Below are positions 47,076 through 55,835 of a DNA stretch of 64,000 nucleotides, one piece after another (the first letter of the stretch is position 1; every line of letters starts with the position of its first letter). The stretch is from Nitrospirillum amazonense. Lineage in GTDB: Bacteria; Pseudomonadota; Alphaproteobacteria; Azospirillales; Azospirillaceae. The stretch is taken from positions 310,001 through 374,000 of the forward strand of contig NZ_VITV01000001.1 of NCBI RefSeq assembly GCF_007828035.1, written 5' to 3'. Both the position numbers and the translations under genes were made by a program. The notes under the pieces are model-generated. The model ran no database searches. It had not been told where the DNA came from and worked only from the letters and a program-made list of their open reading frames with translations.

Positions 47076-47813
47076 TTAACCCTGGACGCTGAGCTTGCCC
47101 ACCGTGCCCGAGGGATCGGCGAAGGCCATGAAGTCCAGCTCCGGCTGCATATAGTCGCCCTGCTTGGTCGCCAGCTGCAGCTTGCTGGAGGTGCAGGCGT
47201 TCAGGCTGAGCACAAAGTTCTGGCCACCGAAGGGCGTGGTCAGCACGCAGGAGAAGGTCGGGGCGACACCCTGCAGCTGGTTGCTGATCGTGGTGACGGT
47301 GCCGCCGGTGGCGCTGGTGTAGCTGTAGCTGATCAGCAGGCCGGCGCCGGTGTCGGCGGCAGCAAAGGTGTAGGTGCCGCCCGACTGGCTGTACTGGCCG
47401 GTCGTCGGCGCGCTGGCCACCTTGGCCAGCGGCACGCCGGTGGCGGCGAACACCACGCCCTGGTCGGCCTGGAAGCCGGTGCTGTTGGCCACCGTGACGG
47501 TGTAGGGGTTGGTGGCCGGCACGCTGGCCGCTTCATTCAGGGCCACCAGCTGCTGCCCCGTGGACTGGCTGCCGCCGAAGAACAGGCTGTTGAACAGGGC
47601 GCCCTGGATCTGGCCGGTCTTGGCCTTGCCCTGGATTTTGGCCTGGCCGCGGGCAACGGACACGGGGAACTGGTTCTGGCCGTACAGCTCCTTGAGCGTG
47701 AAGTCGATATCGACGGAGACGGACTGAAGGGTGCCGAACTGAATGGGGGTCGCGTTCGCCACACCGATGGGCGTGCCGAACAGGGAACCGGCGCCGAAGG
47801 AATATTGGGGCAT
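47076..47813 (-). CDS. Major tail tube protein
   Basis: A 245-residue protein of the phage tail tube group: PQYSFGAGSLFGTPIG at the start, beta strands with VSVDIDFTLKELYGQNQFPVSVARGQ, and a central Thr/Ser/Gly-rich insertion (about 95-180) that resembles an Ig-like surface domain. Neighbours on both sides are connector and chaperone genes, which supports the call. It polymerises to form the tail tube. Confidence 0.85.
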   Translation of the reverse strand: MPQYSFGAGSLFGTPIGVANATPIQFGTLQSVSVDIDFTLKELYGQNQFPVSVARGQAKIQGKAKTGQIQGALFNSLFFGGSQSTGQQLVALNEAASVPATNPYTVTVANSTGFQADQGVVFAATGVPLAKVASAPTTGQYSQSGGTYTFAAADTGAGLLISYSYTSATGGTVTTISNQLQGVAPTFSCVLTTPFGGQNFVLSLNACTSSKLQLATKQGDYMQPELDFMAFADPSGTVGKLSVQG

Positions 47814-47816
47814 GGA

Positions 47817-48038
47817 TCAGATCTCCTGCAGGATGCGGGCCTTCAGCCCATCCAGGGTGGTGACAAGGTGGTTGTAGGCGTCGGTCACCCGCGCCACGGG
47901 CGAGTTGTGGATTTCCTCCGCCAGCCAGGCGGCCACCGCCCGTTCCAGCCGTTCCGGCCAGTCACAGGGGGCCGGAACGGAAACGGGCAAGGGTTCAGCG
48001 GCGGCGGCCGTATCGGCCGCCGCATCGACATCGGTCAT
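47817..48038 (-). CDS. Small phage structural-region protein
   Basis: A 73-residue protein with an Ala/Pro-rich first third and a helical C-terminal part (DWPERLERAVAAWLAEEIHNSPVARV, given in part). The ATG at 48038 has AAGGA 8 bases upstream. The family is not recognised. It is packed between the tail tube and the tail-completion gene. Confidence 0.55.
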   Translation of the reverse strand: MTDVDAAADTAAAAEPLPVSVPAPCDWPERLERAVAAWLAEEIHNSPVARVTDAYNHLVTTLDGLKARILQEI

Positions 48039-48059
48039 GGCAAGCATCCTTGATAACGA

Positions 48060-48482
48060 TTAGGGAATGAGCAGGTGCAACGGCACGATGGCCACGGCCT
48101 GGGAGCCCAAGGCCCCCTCATCCGTGGTCACCTGGCCCTCGATCCAGCAGTCGTAGACCAGCCCGCCCAGGGTCTGCTTGTCCTGGCCGGGCGGAGGCCG
48201 GAGGGCGGCCTCCACCGCGTCCAGCAGGGGGTTCAGCACAACGGCGCCGGCGGTGTCGTCGTCCGGCGCCTGGGCGTAGAGCAGAATGTCCACCCGCAGC
48301 ACGCGGTGGGCCGGGAGAGTGTCGCGGCGCGTCACCTCCTCCCCCCGGCTCATCAGGAACAGGGCGGGCTGCTGTGCCGGTGACAGGTCGTTCCACAGCC
48401 GCACGCGGCGGCTGGCGGTGGCGAAGGGCGCCGCCGCTGTCAGCCGGGCGAACAGGGCGGCATGGATGTCCTCACGGGCCAT
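48060..48482 (-). CDS. Tail terminator / completion-like protein
   Basis: A 140-residue protein (MAREDIHAALFARLTAAAPF) with a mixed alpha/beta pattern: RLWNDLSPAQQPALFLM, HRVLRVDILLYAQ, LLDAVEAALRPP, and QAVAIVPLHLLIP at the end. This order and length fit the tail terminator (gpU or DUF3168-like) class found between HK97 gp10 and the tail tube. The ATG at 48482 has AGGA 6 bases upstream; an earlier one exists at 48500. Confidence 0.65.
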   Translation of the reverse strand: MAREDIHAALFARLTAAAPFATASRRVRLWNDLSPAQQPALFLMSRGEEVTRRDTLPAHRVLRVDILLYAQAPDDDTAGAVVLNPLLDAVEAALRPPPGQDKQTLGGLVYDCWIEGQVTTDEGALGSQAVAIVPLHLLIP

Positions 48483-48496
48483 GATGGGTCCTGGTT

Positions 48497-49003
48497 TCAA
48501 GAATTGAGCTGATTGGCGGCGGCCGTGCCGATGGCGTCGGCCAAGGCGGCGCGGATGCGGTCGGCGTTGTCGGCCAGGGCAGATGTCAGGAAGGGATGGC
48601 CGGCATAGTCGACGCGCCGGTCATAAGCCTGGACCGGGACGCTGACCGGGGCGATGGACCGGCCGAAGGCTTGGGTGATGGTGCGCAGATGCGCCCGAAC
48701 AGATTCCGTGCCGTGAAAGCCGTATTCCTGGAAGGCCGCATAGGCGGCGGCAGGCGAGGAGTCGTCCACCGTCACCCCCGCCGTCGCCGCCAGGCCGTTG
48801 ACCGTCAGCGTGGGAATGAGGGCCCGGCTGAGCGTGCCAGACCCGCCCTTGACCTGACTGTCCAGGCGGGCACCAGCGGCGTTGGCCAAGGCTTGCGCCT
48901 GAATCCCCATCACCTCGGCCAGCGCGGCGCCAATCACCGTCGGAAGGGCCGTCAGGCGGTCTTGCAGTTGGACAAGACCGACGACATCGACGCCGCCGCT
49001 CAC
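48497..49003 (-). CDS. HK97 gp10-like neck/tail connector protein
   Basis: A 168-residue protein with the HK97 gp10 pattern: VQLQDRLTALP, LANAAGARL, AYAAFQEYGFHGTESV and VDYAGHPFLTSALADNADRI near the C-terminus. The start is a GTG at 49003 whose GTGA overlaps the stop of the connector gene upstream, so the two are translationally coupled. It joins head and tail. Confidence 0.77.
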   Translation of the reverse strand: MSGGVDVVGLVQLQDRLTALPTVIGAALAEVMGIQAQALANAAGARLDSQVKGGSGTLSRALIPTLTVNGLAATAGVTVDDSSPAAAYAAFQEYGFHGTESVRAHLRTITQAFGRSIAPVSVPVQAYDRRVDYAGHPFLTSALADNADRIRAALADAIGTAAANQLNS

Positions 49004-49584
49004 AGCGGCGCCACCCGGCGATAGGGTGCCAAGGCGGCCGCCAGGCTGTCCGGCATTTCCTTTTGCAGGTAGCTGGTGGTCTCCCCGCCATGGGCCTTGG
49101 AAACCAGGCCAACGCGGTCGCGCTCGCGATATCGCAGGGCCACCAGTTCCACGCACGCCTGTTCCAGGATGGCCGGCAGGGGGTCGTAACCGGCCGTCCA
49201 GGTGACAGTCACCCGGCGGCGGCCTTTGGGAAATACGCCGCCGGTCAGCACCAGAGACAGGCCATCGTGGGCGTAGCCGTAGGCCAGGGGCTGATCCGCC
49301 GCCTGGGTGGGCACGGGCGTGCCGTCCACCGCCACCGCCATCACATCCATCACGGGATAGTAGGGCAGCGGCAGCACGGCGTTACCCGTGCCATCCAGGG
49401 TTTGGGTGTAGGTGGCCAATGACGGGTCCCGGCCCAGCCAAGCGCGAATGAAGCCGCTTTCCGCCTGGATCAAGCGCGTCAGCAGGGCGTCATCCGCCGT
49501 GCTGGTCAAGGGTGGGCTGAACCACGCCTTGACCGTGGCCACGTCGGCCAGGGGTGGAGGAGTGAGCGGCGTGGTGTCGTCCAT
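49000..49584 (-). CDS. Head-tail connector protein (gp6-like)
   Basis: A 194-residue protein. The N-terminal helix cluster (LADVATVKAWF, DDALLTRLIQAESGFIRAWLGRD) is that of the gp6-like head-tail adaptors, followed by a beta-rich section (YPVMDVMAVAVDGTPVP) and VTWTAGYDPLPAILEQACVELVALRYRER (given in part), a common C-terminal motif of these proteins. The ATG at 49584 has GGAGG 9 bases upstream. Confidence 0.8.
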   Translation of the reverse strand: MDDTTPLTPPPLADVATVKAWFSPPLTSTADDALLTRLIQAESGFIRAWLGRDPSLATYTQTLDGTGNAVLPLPYYPVMDVMAVAVDGTPVPTQAADQPLAYGYAHDGLSLVLTGGVFPKGRRRVTVTWTAGYDPLPAILEQACVELVALRYRERDRVGLVSKAHGGETTSYLQKEMPDSLAAALAPYRRVAPL

Positions 49585-49641
49585 GGGCAGCAACCTCCGA
49601 AGAGGCGGGGCATGGGACAGGCCAGCCCCGCCCGGCCCGCG

Positions 49642-51159
49642 TCAGCCGTTGGCGATATTGGTGATGACGCCGAAAGCCGGCGGGAAGTAGTTCTGCAGCA
49701 CGCCGTCGCAGTAGACGCCGTACTCGTACCGCCGGGTGCGCAGCGGCCATTCGATCTGGTAGTAGTCGCGCCGCATGCGCATCTGCGTCACGTTGGTGAC
49801 GTTGGCCAGGGGATAGGGCAGGCGCGTGGTGCGGAACAGGATGGTGCCCGCCGGCATGTTGGGATGCACCTTGATGTCCAGCGTCTGGCCGCCCACCATG
49901 CTGTAGCGGTTGAGGTAGGTGCGCACCATGACACCGCCGCCCAGCAGGGCCTGGTCGGTGTTGAAGACGAAGCGCTGGGCGGAGTTGGCGTTGCCGGTCA
50001 GGATCTTGCGGCTGATGGTCTGCGCCTCCTGGCTGCTGACCCAGATTTCCTGGGGCGACAGGCGGTAGTTGTCCCAGAAGGCTTTCAGCGCCGTCTCGAT
50101 CTCCACGATGCCGCCGGCGCCGTCGGCGGTCAGCGGAGTGCCGGTACCGGCCGTGCCCGTGGGCATGACCTGGACATAGGCGTTGGAGCCGCCCTTGAAC
50201 GCCTGGTACAGCAGGCCGTCGAAGGACAGGCTGTTCTGGCTGTTGTCACCGCCACCCAGACTGGCGGCCGTTTGGGTGCCCACCGCCAGGTCGGTGATGA
50301 CGACAGAATTGATGGTGGTGATGGCGCCCAGCTTCTCCGCCCCGGCGGCACCCCAGAACCAGGCATAGGCGACGGCACCCGCCAGCGGCGCCACGGTGGC
50401 CGCCAGGCTGCCGGCCGAACCGGTGGTGGTGCCGGTGGCGGCGGTGGACGGCTTGGCGGCACCGCCGCCGAACTGGTCGCTGGAACCATCGGCGTTGGTA
50501 CGGGTCATCTGGCCCTGGATGCCGCCGGTGACCGAGCCGTTGAGATAGCCCTCCAGCGTCAGGCCCACGGCGATGACGGACCAGGTGCCGGCCGCCAGCG
50601 CGCCGCCGCTGTTGGACGCCGTGACCACGGGGGTGGCGGTGGTGCCCAGCGCCACCGAGGCGTTGCCGCCCAGGATCATCTGTTCTTCCTGGATCATCAG
50701 GCTTTCCAGCAGGTTCTGCACCGCCAGCGCCCGCACATCGTCCAGGCCTTCGGCGGCATAGTCCGCCTCGAAGTCCACGCTGGCTTCCAGGCCCAGGCCC
50801 CGATAGACGGCGTTCATGTCCTGGGTGCGGACGGCGATGACGCCGCCGCGGTTGCCGCCGGACACGCCGGCGCGCACGCCGGTGGTGTTGACGCCGGTGA
50901 TGGCCTTCCAGTTGGCCTGGATGCCGCCCCGGCCGGAGACACGGGGAATGCTGTTGCGCAGCGGCGTCAGCACCGGATAGAGCAGCTTGGCCCCGGGTTC
51001 CAGGTCATAGAAGGTCAGGCCCGAGGTGGGGCTGCCGGACTGGGTGAAGGTGGACTTGGCGAGGTCGTCGCCAGCCAGGCGCTGGCCCTGCGCAGCCTTG
51101 AAGGCCGCCAAGGTGTCCCCGGTGACGGTGGGGGGGACGGCGGTGGGAATGCCGGTCAT
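49642..51159 (-). CDS. Major capsid protein with inserted Ig-like domain
   Basis: A 505-residue capsid protein. The N-arm (LAKSTFTQSGSPTSGLTFYDLEPGAKL) and the C-terminal portion (EIWVSSQEAQTISRKIL, MRRDYYQIEWPLRTRRYEYG) fit an HK97-like fold. Between about residues 175 and 310 a Ser/Thr/Gly-rich segment with YLNGSVTGG and TWSVIAV looks like an Ig- or FN3-like domain displayed on the capsid surface. The ATG at 51159 has GGAG 6 bases upstream; a TTG 12 bases earlier is less likely. The gene is preceded by the protease. Confidence 0.85.
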   Translation of the reverse strand: MTGIPTAVPPTVTGDTLAAFKAAQGQRLAGDDLAKSTFTQSGSPTSGLTFYDLEPGAKLLYPVLTPLRNSIPRVSGRGGIQANWKAITGVNTTGVRAGVSGGNRGGVIAVRTQDMNAVYRGLGLEASVDFEADYAAEGLDDVRALAVQNLLESLMIQEEQMILGGNASVALGTTATPVVTASNSGGALAAGTWSVIAVGLTLEGYLNGSVTGGIQGQMTRTNADGSSDQFGGGAAKPSTAATGTTTGSAGSLAATVAPLAGAVAYAWFWGAAGAEKLGAITTINSVVITDLAVGTQTAASLGGGDNSQNSLSFDGLLYQAFKGGSNAYVQVMPTGTAGTGTPLTADGAGGIVEIETALKAFWDNYRLSPQEIWVSSQEAQTISRKILTGNANSAQRFVFNTDQALLGGGVMVRTYLNRYSMVGGQTLDIKVHPNMPAGTILFRTTRLPYPLANVTNVTQMRMRRDYYQIEWPLRTRRYEYGVYCDGVLQNYFPPAFGVITNIANG

Positions 51160-51261
51160 CGATGTCTCCAACAGGGTGAAAAAGGCATGCGGCAGCCCAC
51201 GCCGCCGTCAGGTGACGGGGCGGGCGAACAGCCGGGAAGGGATCAGGTCGGAAGGAAGGGT

Positions 51262-52197
51262 TTAGAAGGCCGGCGTCATGTGCGCCGGGTGGCGCTGCGC
51301 CTTCTTGATGGCATCCAGCGCGGTGGCCGGATCGTCCAGGGTGGTCTTGGTCGCGGCGGTGCCGGCCACGGCGGCTTTCAGCACATAGTCTTCGGCACGG
51401 GGCTGCGCCTCCAGCGCCTTAACACGCGCGGCCAGGGCGTCGCGCTGACGCAGCAGGCCGGCGCGATCAGCCCGGGCACGGTCCAGGGCCTTGCGCAGAT
51501 CGCCGATCCCCAGGGCGGCGGTCTTGTCGTCCGGCGCTTCATCCTCCTCCGCGTCGGCATCATCGTCCGGCGCCTCATCGGTGTTGGCGGCCTCCAGGGC
51601 GGAGAGCAGCTCTTTCATGTCCTCGGCCGACAAGCCGGCCACGGCGGCGCTCAGCGCCTTCAGGATGGTGGCCAGCGCTGTGCAGTCGGCCAGGGCATCA
51701 CAGTCCCCGCCGCCGTCCGTCTTCTTGGACGACGCGTCGGTATCGGTCATGTCGGTATCCTCCAGCTTGACCAGGGTGATGACGGCATCGGGGTTGGCCG
51801 GGCGGTCCACCAGGCTGATTTCCGTCAGGCGCAGGGCGGTGATGGTGTTGCGGTCGTCCGGGTCACGGGCGACGACCTTGCCGCCGATGGAAAAGCCCTT
51901 GTAGACGCCGGCCTTGACCTTGCGGATGGCCACAGGGTCCACTACCGTAGCGGTGATGCGGGTGCGGCGGTCGGCGCCCACCGCGGCCGCGTCCACCCGG
52001 CCGGCGGCCAGGGGCTGATGCATCTCGCGCAGGGGCCCCGAGCCCAAGCGTAGGAAGTCGGGCAAGGCCGCCTTGACGGCATCGGCCTCAACCACCTCGC
52101 CGTCGCCGTCCACGGTTTCGGTGGTGGCGATGCCTTCCACCATCAGGGTGCCGTCGGCCCCCTCCTCCACCTTGGTGAAATTGCCGAACAAGCGCAT
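51262..52197 (-). CDS. Prohead protease fused to scaffold-like C-terminus
   Basis: A 311-residue protein. The N-terminal part (about 1-165) resembles HK97-type prohead proteases with MVEGIATTETVDGDGEVVE, the catalytic His in LREMHQPLAAGR and the Ser in VYKGFSIGGKVVA, then TEISLVDRPANPDA. The rest is Asp/Glu/Ala-rich and ends in a coiled coil (LRQRDALAARVKALEA), which fits a scaffold domain fused to the protease. The capsid follows 102 bases later. Confidence 0.87.
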   Translation of the reverse strand: MRLFGNFTKVEEGADGTLMVEGIATTETVDGDGEVVEADAVKAALPDFLRLGSGPLREMHQPLAAGRVDAAAVGADRRTRITATVVDPVAIRKVKAGVYKGFSIGGKVVARDPDDRNTITALRLTEISLVDRPANPDAVITLVKLEDTDMTDTDASSKKTDGGGDCDALADCTALATILKALSAAVAGLSAEDMKELLSALEAANTDEAPDDDADAEEDEAPDDKTAALGIGDLRKALDRARADRAGLLRQRDALAARVKALEAQPRAEDYVLKAAVAGTAATKTTLDDPATALDAIKKAQRHPAHMTPAF

Positions 52198-52201
52198 GGC
52201 G

Positions 52202-53644
52202 TCAGGTCTCCTCTTCAGGGCCAGTGGGGGCGGGGTTGGGGTCGGAAGTGGGTTCAGGGCGCACGTCGGGCTCCTGCCCTGGCAGGCCTTGCGTCGCCTG
52301 CTCCAACGGCACGGCCCCGCCACCGGTGTAGATCAGCGGCCGGTCGCCGCCGGGCACGGGGGGATAGCCGATGTCCGCCCGCACCTCGTTCAGGGTCTTG
52401 ATGCCGGCGCGCACATGGATATTGGCGATGGTGGCGGCCTTGACCGGATCGACCTCGCGGGTGTCGTTCCAGGCGAATTCCAGGTCGGCGGCATCGAACT
52501 CGCGGTCCAGCACGTCGTCGATCAGTTCCTTGACCCACAACATGGTGGGCCCCAGCCCCTCCTCGTGCGCAGCGTCGTGGGCGGTCTGGGCGGTGGCGCG
52601 GTTCATCTGCGCCACGAAGGCCTGTGGACTGACGGAGAAGGCGAAGCACGCCACCCGCGCCAGCCACTCGTCAAACACACCCTTCAACTCCGGTTCCTTG
52701 ATGGGGATGAAGGTGCGGGCGACGCCGCCGGGCACGAATTTGGCGTGGCGGCGGCTGGCGGTGTCCCCCTCATGCAGCGCGTCCCAATAGGTCTGGAACT
52801 GGCGGATCTGGTCGGGCGTCCAGGCATCGGGCACGCCGATCAGCGCCTCGGGGATGTTGCCTTCGGTGTAATATTGCAGCTGCCATATCTGCCGGCGCAG
52901 CGCGATGTTGACCGTGGTCTCGATCTGCTCCACCGGGCTCAGCCCATAGACACGGTGCGGCCGCGGGTTGCGCGGGGCGTAGATCAAATCGTCGGTGGTG
53001 TAGTCCACCGCCGGTAAGCCCTTCAGCTCTTGCTGATACGCCACCGCCGGCGGCAGGGGGGTGCGGCCGAAGGGGTCGATCACCCGCTTGATGGTGGCGC
53101 CGTCCATGACCTGCAGCGCCCGCGCCCGGCCGCCCAGGGTGCGCGCCACATAGAGCGTGGGCGCGTCGATGACCAGCAGATCCTCCAGCAGCAGGCGCAG
53201 CCAGCGCGACCAGGAATGCACACCGTCCGGCCGGCGCAGAAAGGCGGTCAGCGCCGCGATGCGGGCGTCGGGCCGCGCGTCGGCGGCGTTGGTGGTTGGC
53301 GCCGCCCCACGCACCCGGATGGTCCAGGTCAGGCCCGCCATCTGATCCTTGCGGGTTTCGATAAGCAGGCGCAGCAGGTCCCAGCTGTCGGCGAGCGCCC
53401 GCAGCGCCTCGAACCGCGTGCCCTCATAGGCCTTGGGCCGTTGCAGCAGGTTGTAGCCAGAGGGGAAGTCGAACTGCCGCCCCGCCACCTCTGGCGCCGA
53501 AGGCGGCAACGGGTCCAAGGGCCCGAACCAGGAGGAGGCGTCACCTGTCACCGTGTAGGAGACGGCCGCCCCCAGGGCGCGGCTGGCGCGGGCAAGAATC
53601 CCCGGCGCTACCGCGCGCCCCTTGCTGTCGCGGTTGCTTGACAT
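52202..53644 (-). CDS. Portal protein
   Basis: A 480-residue portal of the HK97/SPP1-like group: RKDQMAGLTWTIRVRG, DAPTLYVARTLGGRA, DLIYAPRNPRPHRVYGLSPVEQ (given in part), a helix with LRRQIWQLQYYTEGNIPEALI, and VACFAFSVSPQAFV. It forms the dodecameric portal ring through which DNA is packaged and released. The ATG at 53644 is followed by a Ser/Asn/Arg-rich start. It sits only 4 bases before the protease gene. Confidence 0.93.
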   Translation of the reverse strand: MSSNRDSKGRAVAPGILARASRALGAAVSYTVTGDASSWFGPLDPLPPSAPEVAGRQFDFPSGYNLLQRPKAYEGTRFEALRALADSWDLLRLLIETRKDQMAGLTWTIRVRGAAPTTNAADARPDARIAALTAFLRRPDGVHSWSRWLRLLLEDLLVIDAPTLYVARTLGGRARALQVMDGATIKRVIDPFGRTPLPPAVAYQQELKGLPAVDYTTDDLIYAPRNPRPHRVYGLSPVEQIETTVNIALRRQIWQLQYYTEGNIPEALIGVPDAWTPDQIRQFQTYWDALHEGDTASRRHAKFVPGGVARTFIPIKEPELKGVFDEWLARVACFAFSVSPQAFVAQMNRATAQTAHDAAHEEGLGPTMLWVKELIDDVLDREFDAADLEFAWNDTREVDPVKAATIANIHVRAGIKTLNEVRADIGYPPVPGGDRPLIYTGGGAVPLEQATQGLPGQEPDVRPEPTSDPNPAPTGPEEET

Positions 53645-53783
53645 GAGTTTCGTCTTTCGTGATGGAGGCGGGCAAGCGGAATTACGCCGTAGCATTTTCG
53701 CAGCGGAGTGTTTGACCTGAGGTGGAAGGATAGGGCGTGGTTAATGAACGACGCTTGAGGCGCGCGCCGGCTCCACCAGCTGC

Positions 53784-54164
53784 TTAGCCAAGGGCAAGGG
53801 CACCGCGATCGACAGCAAACCCGCCCGGCATCTCTTCAAAAGCGCTCCCACCATAGCCAGCGAGAGCCTCCCTGATCGCAGGGGTCGCCTGGCACCCAAA
53901 TACACTCAATCGGCGCCACATGGGATGATGCTGGTCAATCGTATCCAGAAGGGAGATGAACGCGTTCTCCAGTGACGTCTTATCCGCCCTGGTGAAGACC
54001 GTGACCTGGTGAGCATGACCACCCTTGGCCCACAGCCGCTCGGCGGCTTCCCTGTTCGCGGGTGATTGACATAGCCAAACAGGATGCAGTCCAACGAATG
54101 CGTTGAGCCGCTCACCGAAATGGGGGTCGAAGGCCAGGACAACATCGTCGTCTAAGAATGGCAT
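53784..54164 (-). CDS. Cytosolic hypothetical protein after effector C (possible second immunity gene)
   Basis: A 126-residue protein without a signal peptide. It has VVLAFDPHFGERLNAFVGLHP, a helix with SPANREAAERLWAKGG and WRRLSVFGCQATPAIREALAG. I do not recognise the family. AAGGGG lies 9 bases upstream of the ATG. It is the last gene before the portal and lies downstream of effector C and its immunity-like genes, so it may belong to that cassette. This is inference from position. Confidence 0.55.
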   Translation of the reverse strand: MPFLDDDVVLAFDPHFGERLNAFVGLHPVWLCQSPANREAAERLWAKGGHAHQVTVFTRADKTSLENAFISLLDTIDQHHPMWRRLSVFGCQATPAIREALAGYGGSAFEEMPGGFAVDRGALALG

Positions 54165-54209
54165 CTGCTCAGTCCCCTTTCCAAGGCGCCTCTTTCCGTC
54201 CTTATCGCA

Positions 54210-54380
54210 TCAAAACAGATCGTCCGCTGCCCACGCCTTCACCTGGACCAAGGCTTGCGCCCTACTCAAGCCCCAATCCCGGCCCCCAGCGCCGATGAGA
54301 TTCTGAACGGAATCCTGATCCAGGGCATGGAGAGCGGCGACATGTTGGAAACTGAGCCCGACTATACTATGCGTTGCCAT
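54210..54380 (-). CDS. Small ORF translationally coupled to the immunity-like gene
   Basis: A 56-residue frame (MATHSIVGLSFQHVAALHAL...) whose ATG overlaps the upstream stop by one base (TGATG). The C-terminal DQDSVQNLIGAGGRDWGLS looks like a real helical fragment. It may be a small protein or the end of a decayed gene. No family is recognised. Confidence 0.4.
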   Translation of the reverse strand: MATHSIVGLSFQHVAALHALDQDSVQNLIGAGGRDWGLSRAQALVQVKAWAADDLF

Positions 54381-54778
54381 CAAAGAACTTCGAATTCCCG
54401 CGCCGCCACCACCACGTCGCAACCCCAGGAGGGATTGAGAACGCACAACAGGATTTCGCTCTTTCTTATTTTACTGACGTAATCATTGATTGTTTCTGTT
54501 TCGGAAAACTCCGCACCATCCGACAACGTCAGCATCCACTTGATGAAGTGGGTTAAATTCTCAGCCACCTCGTCCTGGCCGGAAAAAATCTTAACATCGT
54601 GCACGACATTCTGATTGATGAAGTCAACGAGACGAAACTCCACAACACCAGAGAATCTTATCGCCTTCTTCTCTTTTCGCCCTTCGCGCATGAATTCAAG
54701 AATTAGGGTCGCATCGACCGGATCCCAACCGACACCTATCAATTCCGCGTCATGAAAACCTGACAAATTACGCATCAT
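54380..54778 (-). CDS. Immunity-like protein for effector C
   Basis: A 132-residue cytosolic protein. It starts MMRNLSGFHDAELIGVGWDP, a pattern found in small beta-rich immunity-type proteins with an FHDAEL opening. It continues with ATLILEFMREG, IRFSGVVEFRLVDF and a C-terminal ILLCVLNPSWGCDVVVAAREFE. There is no signal peptide, which fits protection against a toxin acting in the cytoplasm. It starts 20 bases after the effector C stop. The DNA is more AT-rich than the phage genes around it. The immunity role is inferred from position and size. Confidence 0.55.
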   Translation of the reverse strand: MMRNLSGFHDAELIGVGWDPVDATLILEFMREGRKEKKAIRFSGVVEFRLVDFINQNVVHDVKIFSGQDEVAENLTHFIKWMLTLSDGAEFSETETINDYVSKIRKSEILLCVLNPSWGCDVVVAAREFEVL

Positions 54779-54798
54779 TACCCCCGTGAAAAGAGTTT

Positions 54799-55824
54799 TT
54801 ATTCTTTCCCTGTCTCTTCTTTCGGCGGCCTAGGGTCGTCGTCCCTCAGCTTACGTCCATCCTGCCGTTTCGTTCGCTTGCTGCCAGGGATCGGCAGCCA
54901 GTCATGAGCGTGCGGCACTCCCCAATGATCATGATCATAATCTATATCGAGTATGGGATAGCCGTCAGGGCCATAAAGTCGTTGCTGGCCGCTGCCAGGG
55001 TTGATTGCCCAGGTTCCAGGCTCTCCTTCGTTAGGCGTTTTCGTCTTCTGCGAGAAAACCCTGTCGCCACCCGCCAGCGCAGCGATAACTCCCGGAGCCA
55101 TCGCCAGACCATCGGGGCCTGCCTGTGCAAACGGGACACCATCGGGGGTTCGATATTGTCCATTAAGATCACCGCTGCCATCGTAGATCAGGCGCGTGTG
55201 CCCGTCGCCGTCCTTGACCGTCAAAGTCAATTGGCCTTCCGCGTAGCCGTAGTCCACGCCGGTACCTGGAACCTGACCGCTGCGTGTCTGGCCGATATTG
55301 CCGGGGATGAGGATGGCGCCCACAAGCGTGGCGCGGCCCGCTATCGTCCGCGCCACCGCCAGGGCGGCGTCCAGGGCCGCTGTTCCACCGGCACCGATGG
55401 AAGTCCAGGTCCCGGGCTTCGCATCCAGCGCACCAGCGGGAATCCGGGGCTGGGTCAGATAATTGGCGGTTGCCTGCTTGGCCAAACCATTCTCGTTCGC
55501 GCTCACAGCAACCACCCGTTCCGGCAACGGTGGTAGGCGGACATGCAACAGGGCGATGTGGGCACGGACCACGTCGCCCTCGGTCAAGGCTCTCGCGACC
55601 GCCGCGAGCGCAGGCATGCGGCCGACCAAGTTCACAGGCTCGCCGTAGTGACGCGACAGCGTGCTTTCCAACACCGCACGGTCGCGGGGCCGCCAGACGC
55701 CGGACGGCGACCGATCCAGCAGCGGCAGGTCGCCCAGACGGGCACCGGTATCGCCATCCATGGACGCACGCCGTCCATCACCGCCCGGCGGCGCCAGGTG
55801 GTATTCGGTGATCCAGGGATGCAT
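54799..55824 (-). CDS. Effector C: phage-type N-terminal region with His/Asp-rich toxin-like C-terminus
   Basis: A 341-residue protein starting 11 bases after the terL stop (GAGGAAAG 5 bases upstream). Residues 80-150 echo effectors A and B: ARALTEGDVVRAHIALLHVR, then PRIPAGALDAKPGTWTSIG, a linker of the PRxPAG...WT type common before C-terminal toxins in alphaproteobacteria. A central Gly-rich region (about 150-265) follows. The last 80 residues contain DIDYDHDHWGVPHAHDW at about 293-309, a His/Asp cluster like that of small metal-dependent toxin domains, followed by a basic tail (KRTKRQDGRK). Two or three immunity-like genes follow. The activity is not proven; a nuclease-type or metal-dependent domain is a guess. 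Confidence 0.65.
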   Translation of the reverse strand: MHPWITEYHLAPPGGDGRRASMDGDTGARLGDLPLLDRSPSGVWRPRDRAVLESTLSRHYGEPVNLVGRMPALAAVARALTEGDVVRAHIALLHVRLPPLPERVVAVSANENGLAKQATANYLTQPRIPAGALDAKPGTWTSIGAGGTAALDAALAVARTIAGRATLVGAILIPGNIGQTRSGQVPGTGVDYGYAEGQLTLTVKDGDGHTRLIYDGSGDLNGQYRTPDGVPFAQAGPDGLAMAPGVIAALAGGDRVFSQKTKTPNEGEPGTWAINPGSGQQRLYGPDGYPILDIDYDHDHWGVPHAHDWLPIPGSKRTKRQDGRKLRDDDPRPPKEETGKE

Positions 55825-55835
55825 AGGGACTTTCC

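Noticed and set aside
49612-52053. An 813-codon plus-strand open frame
   Set aside because: Antisense to capsid and protease genes with clear phage motifs.
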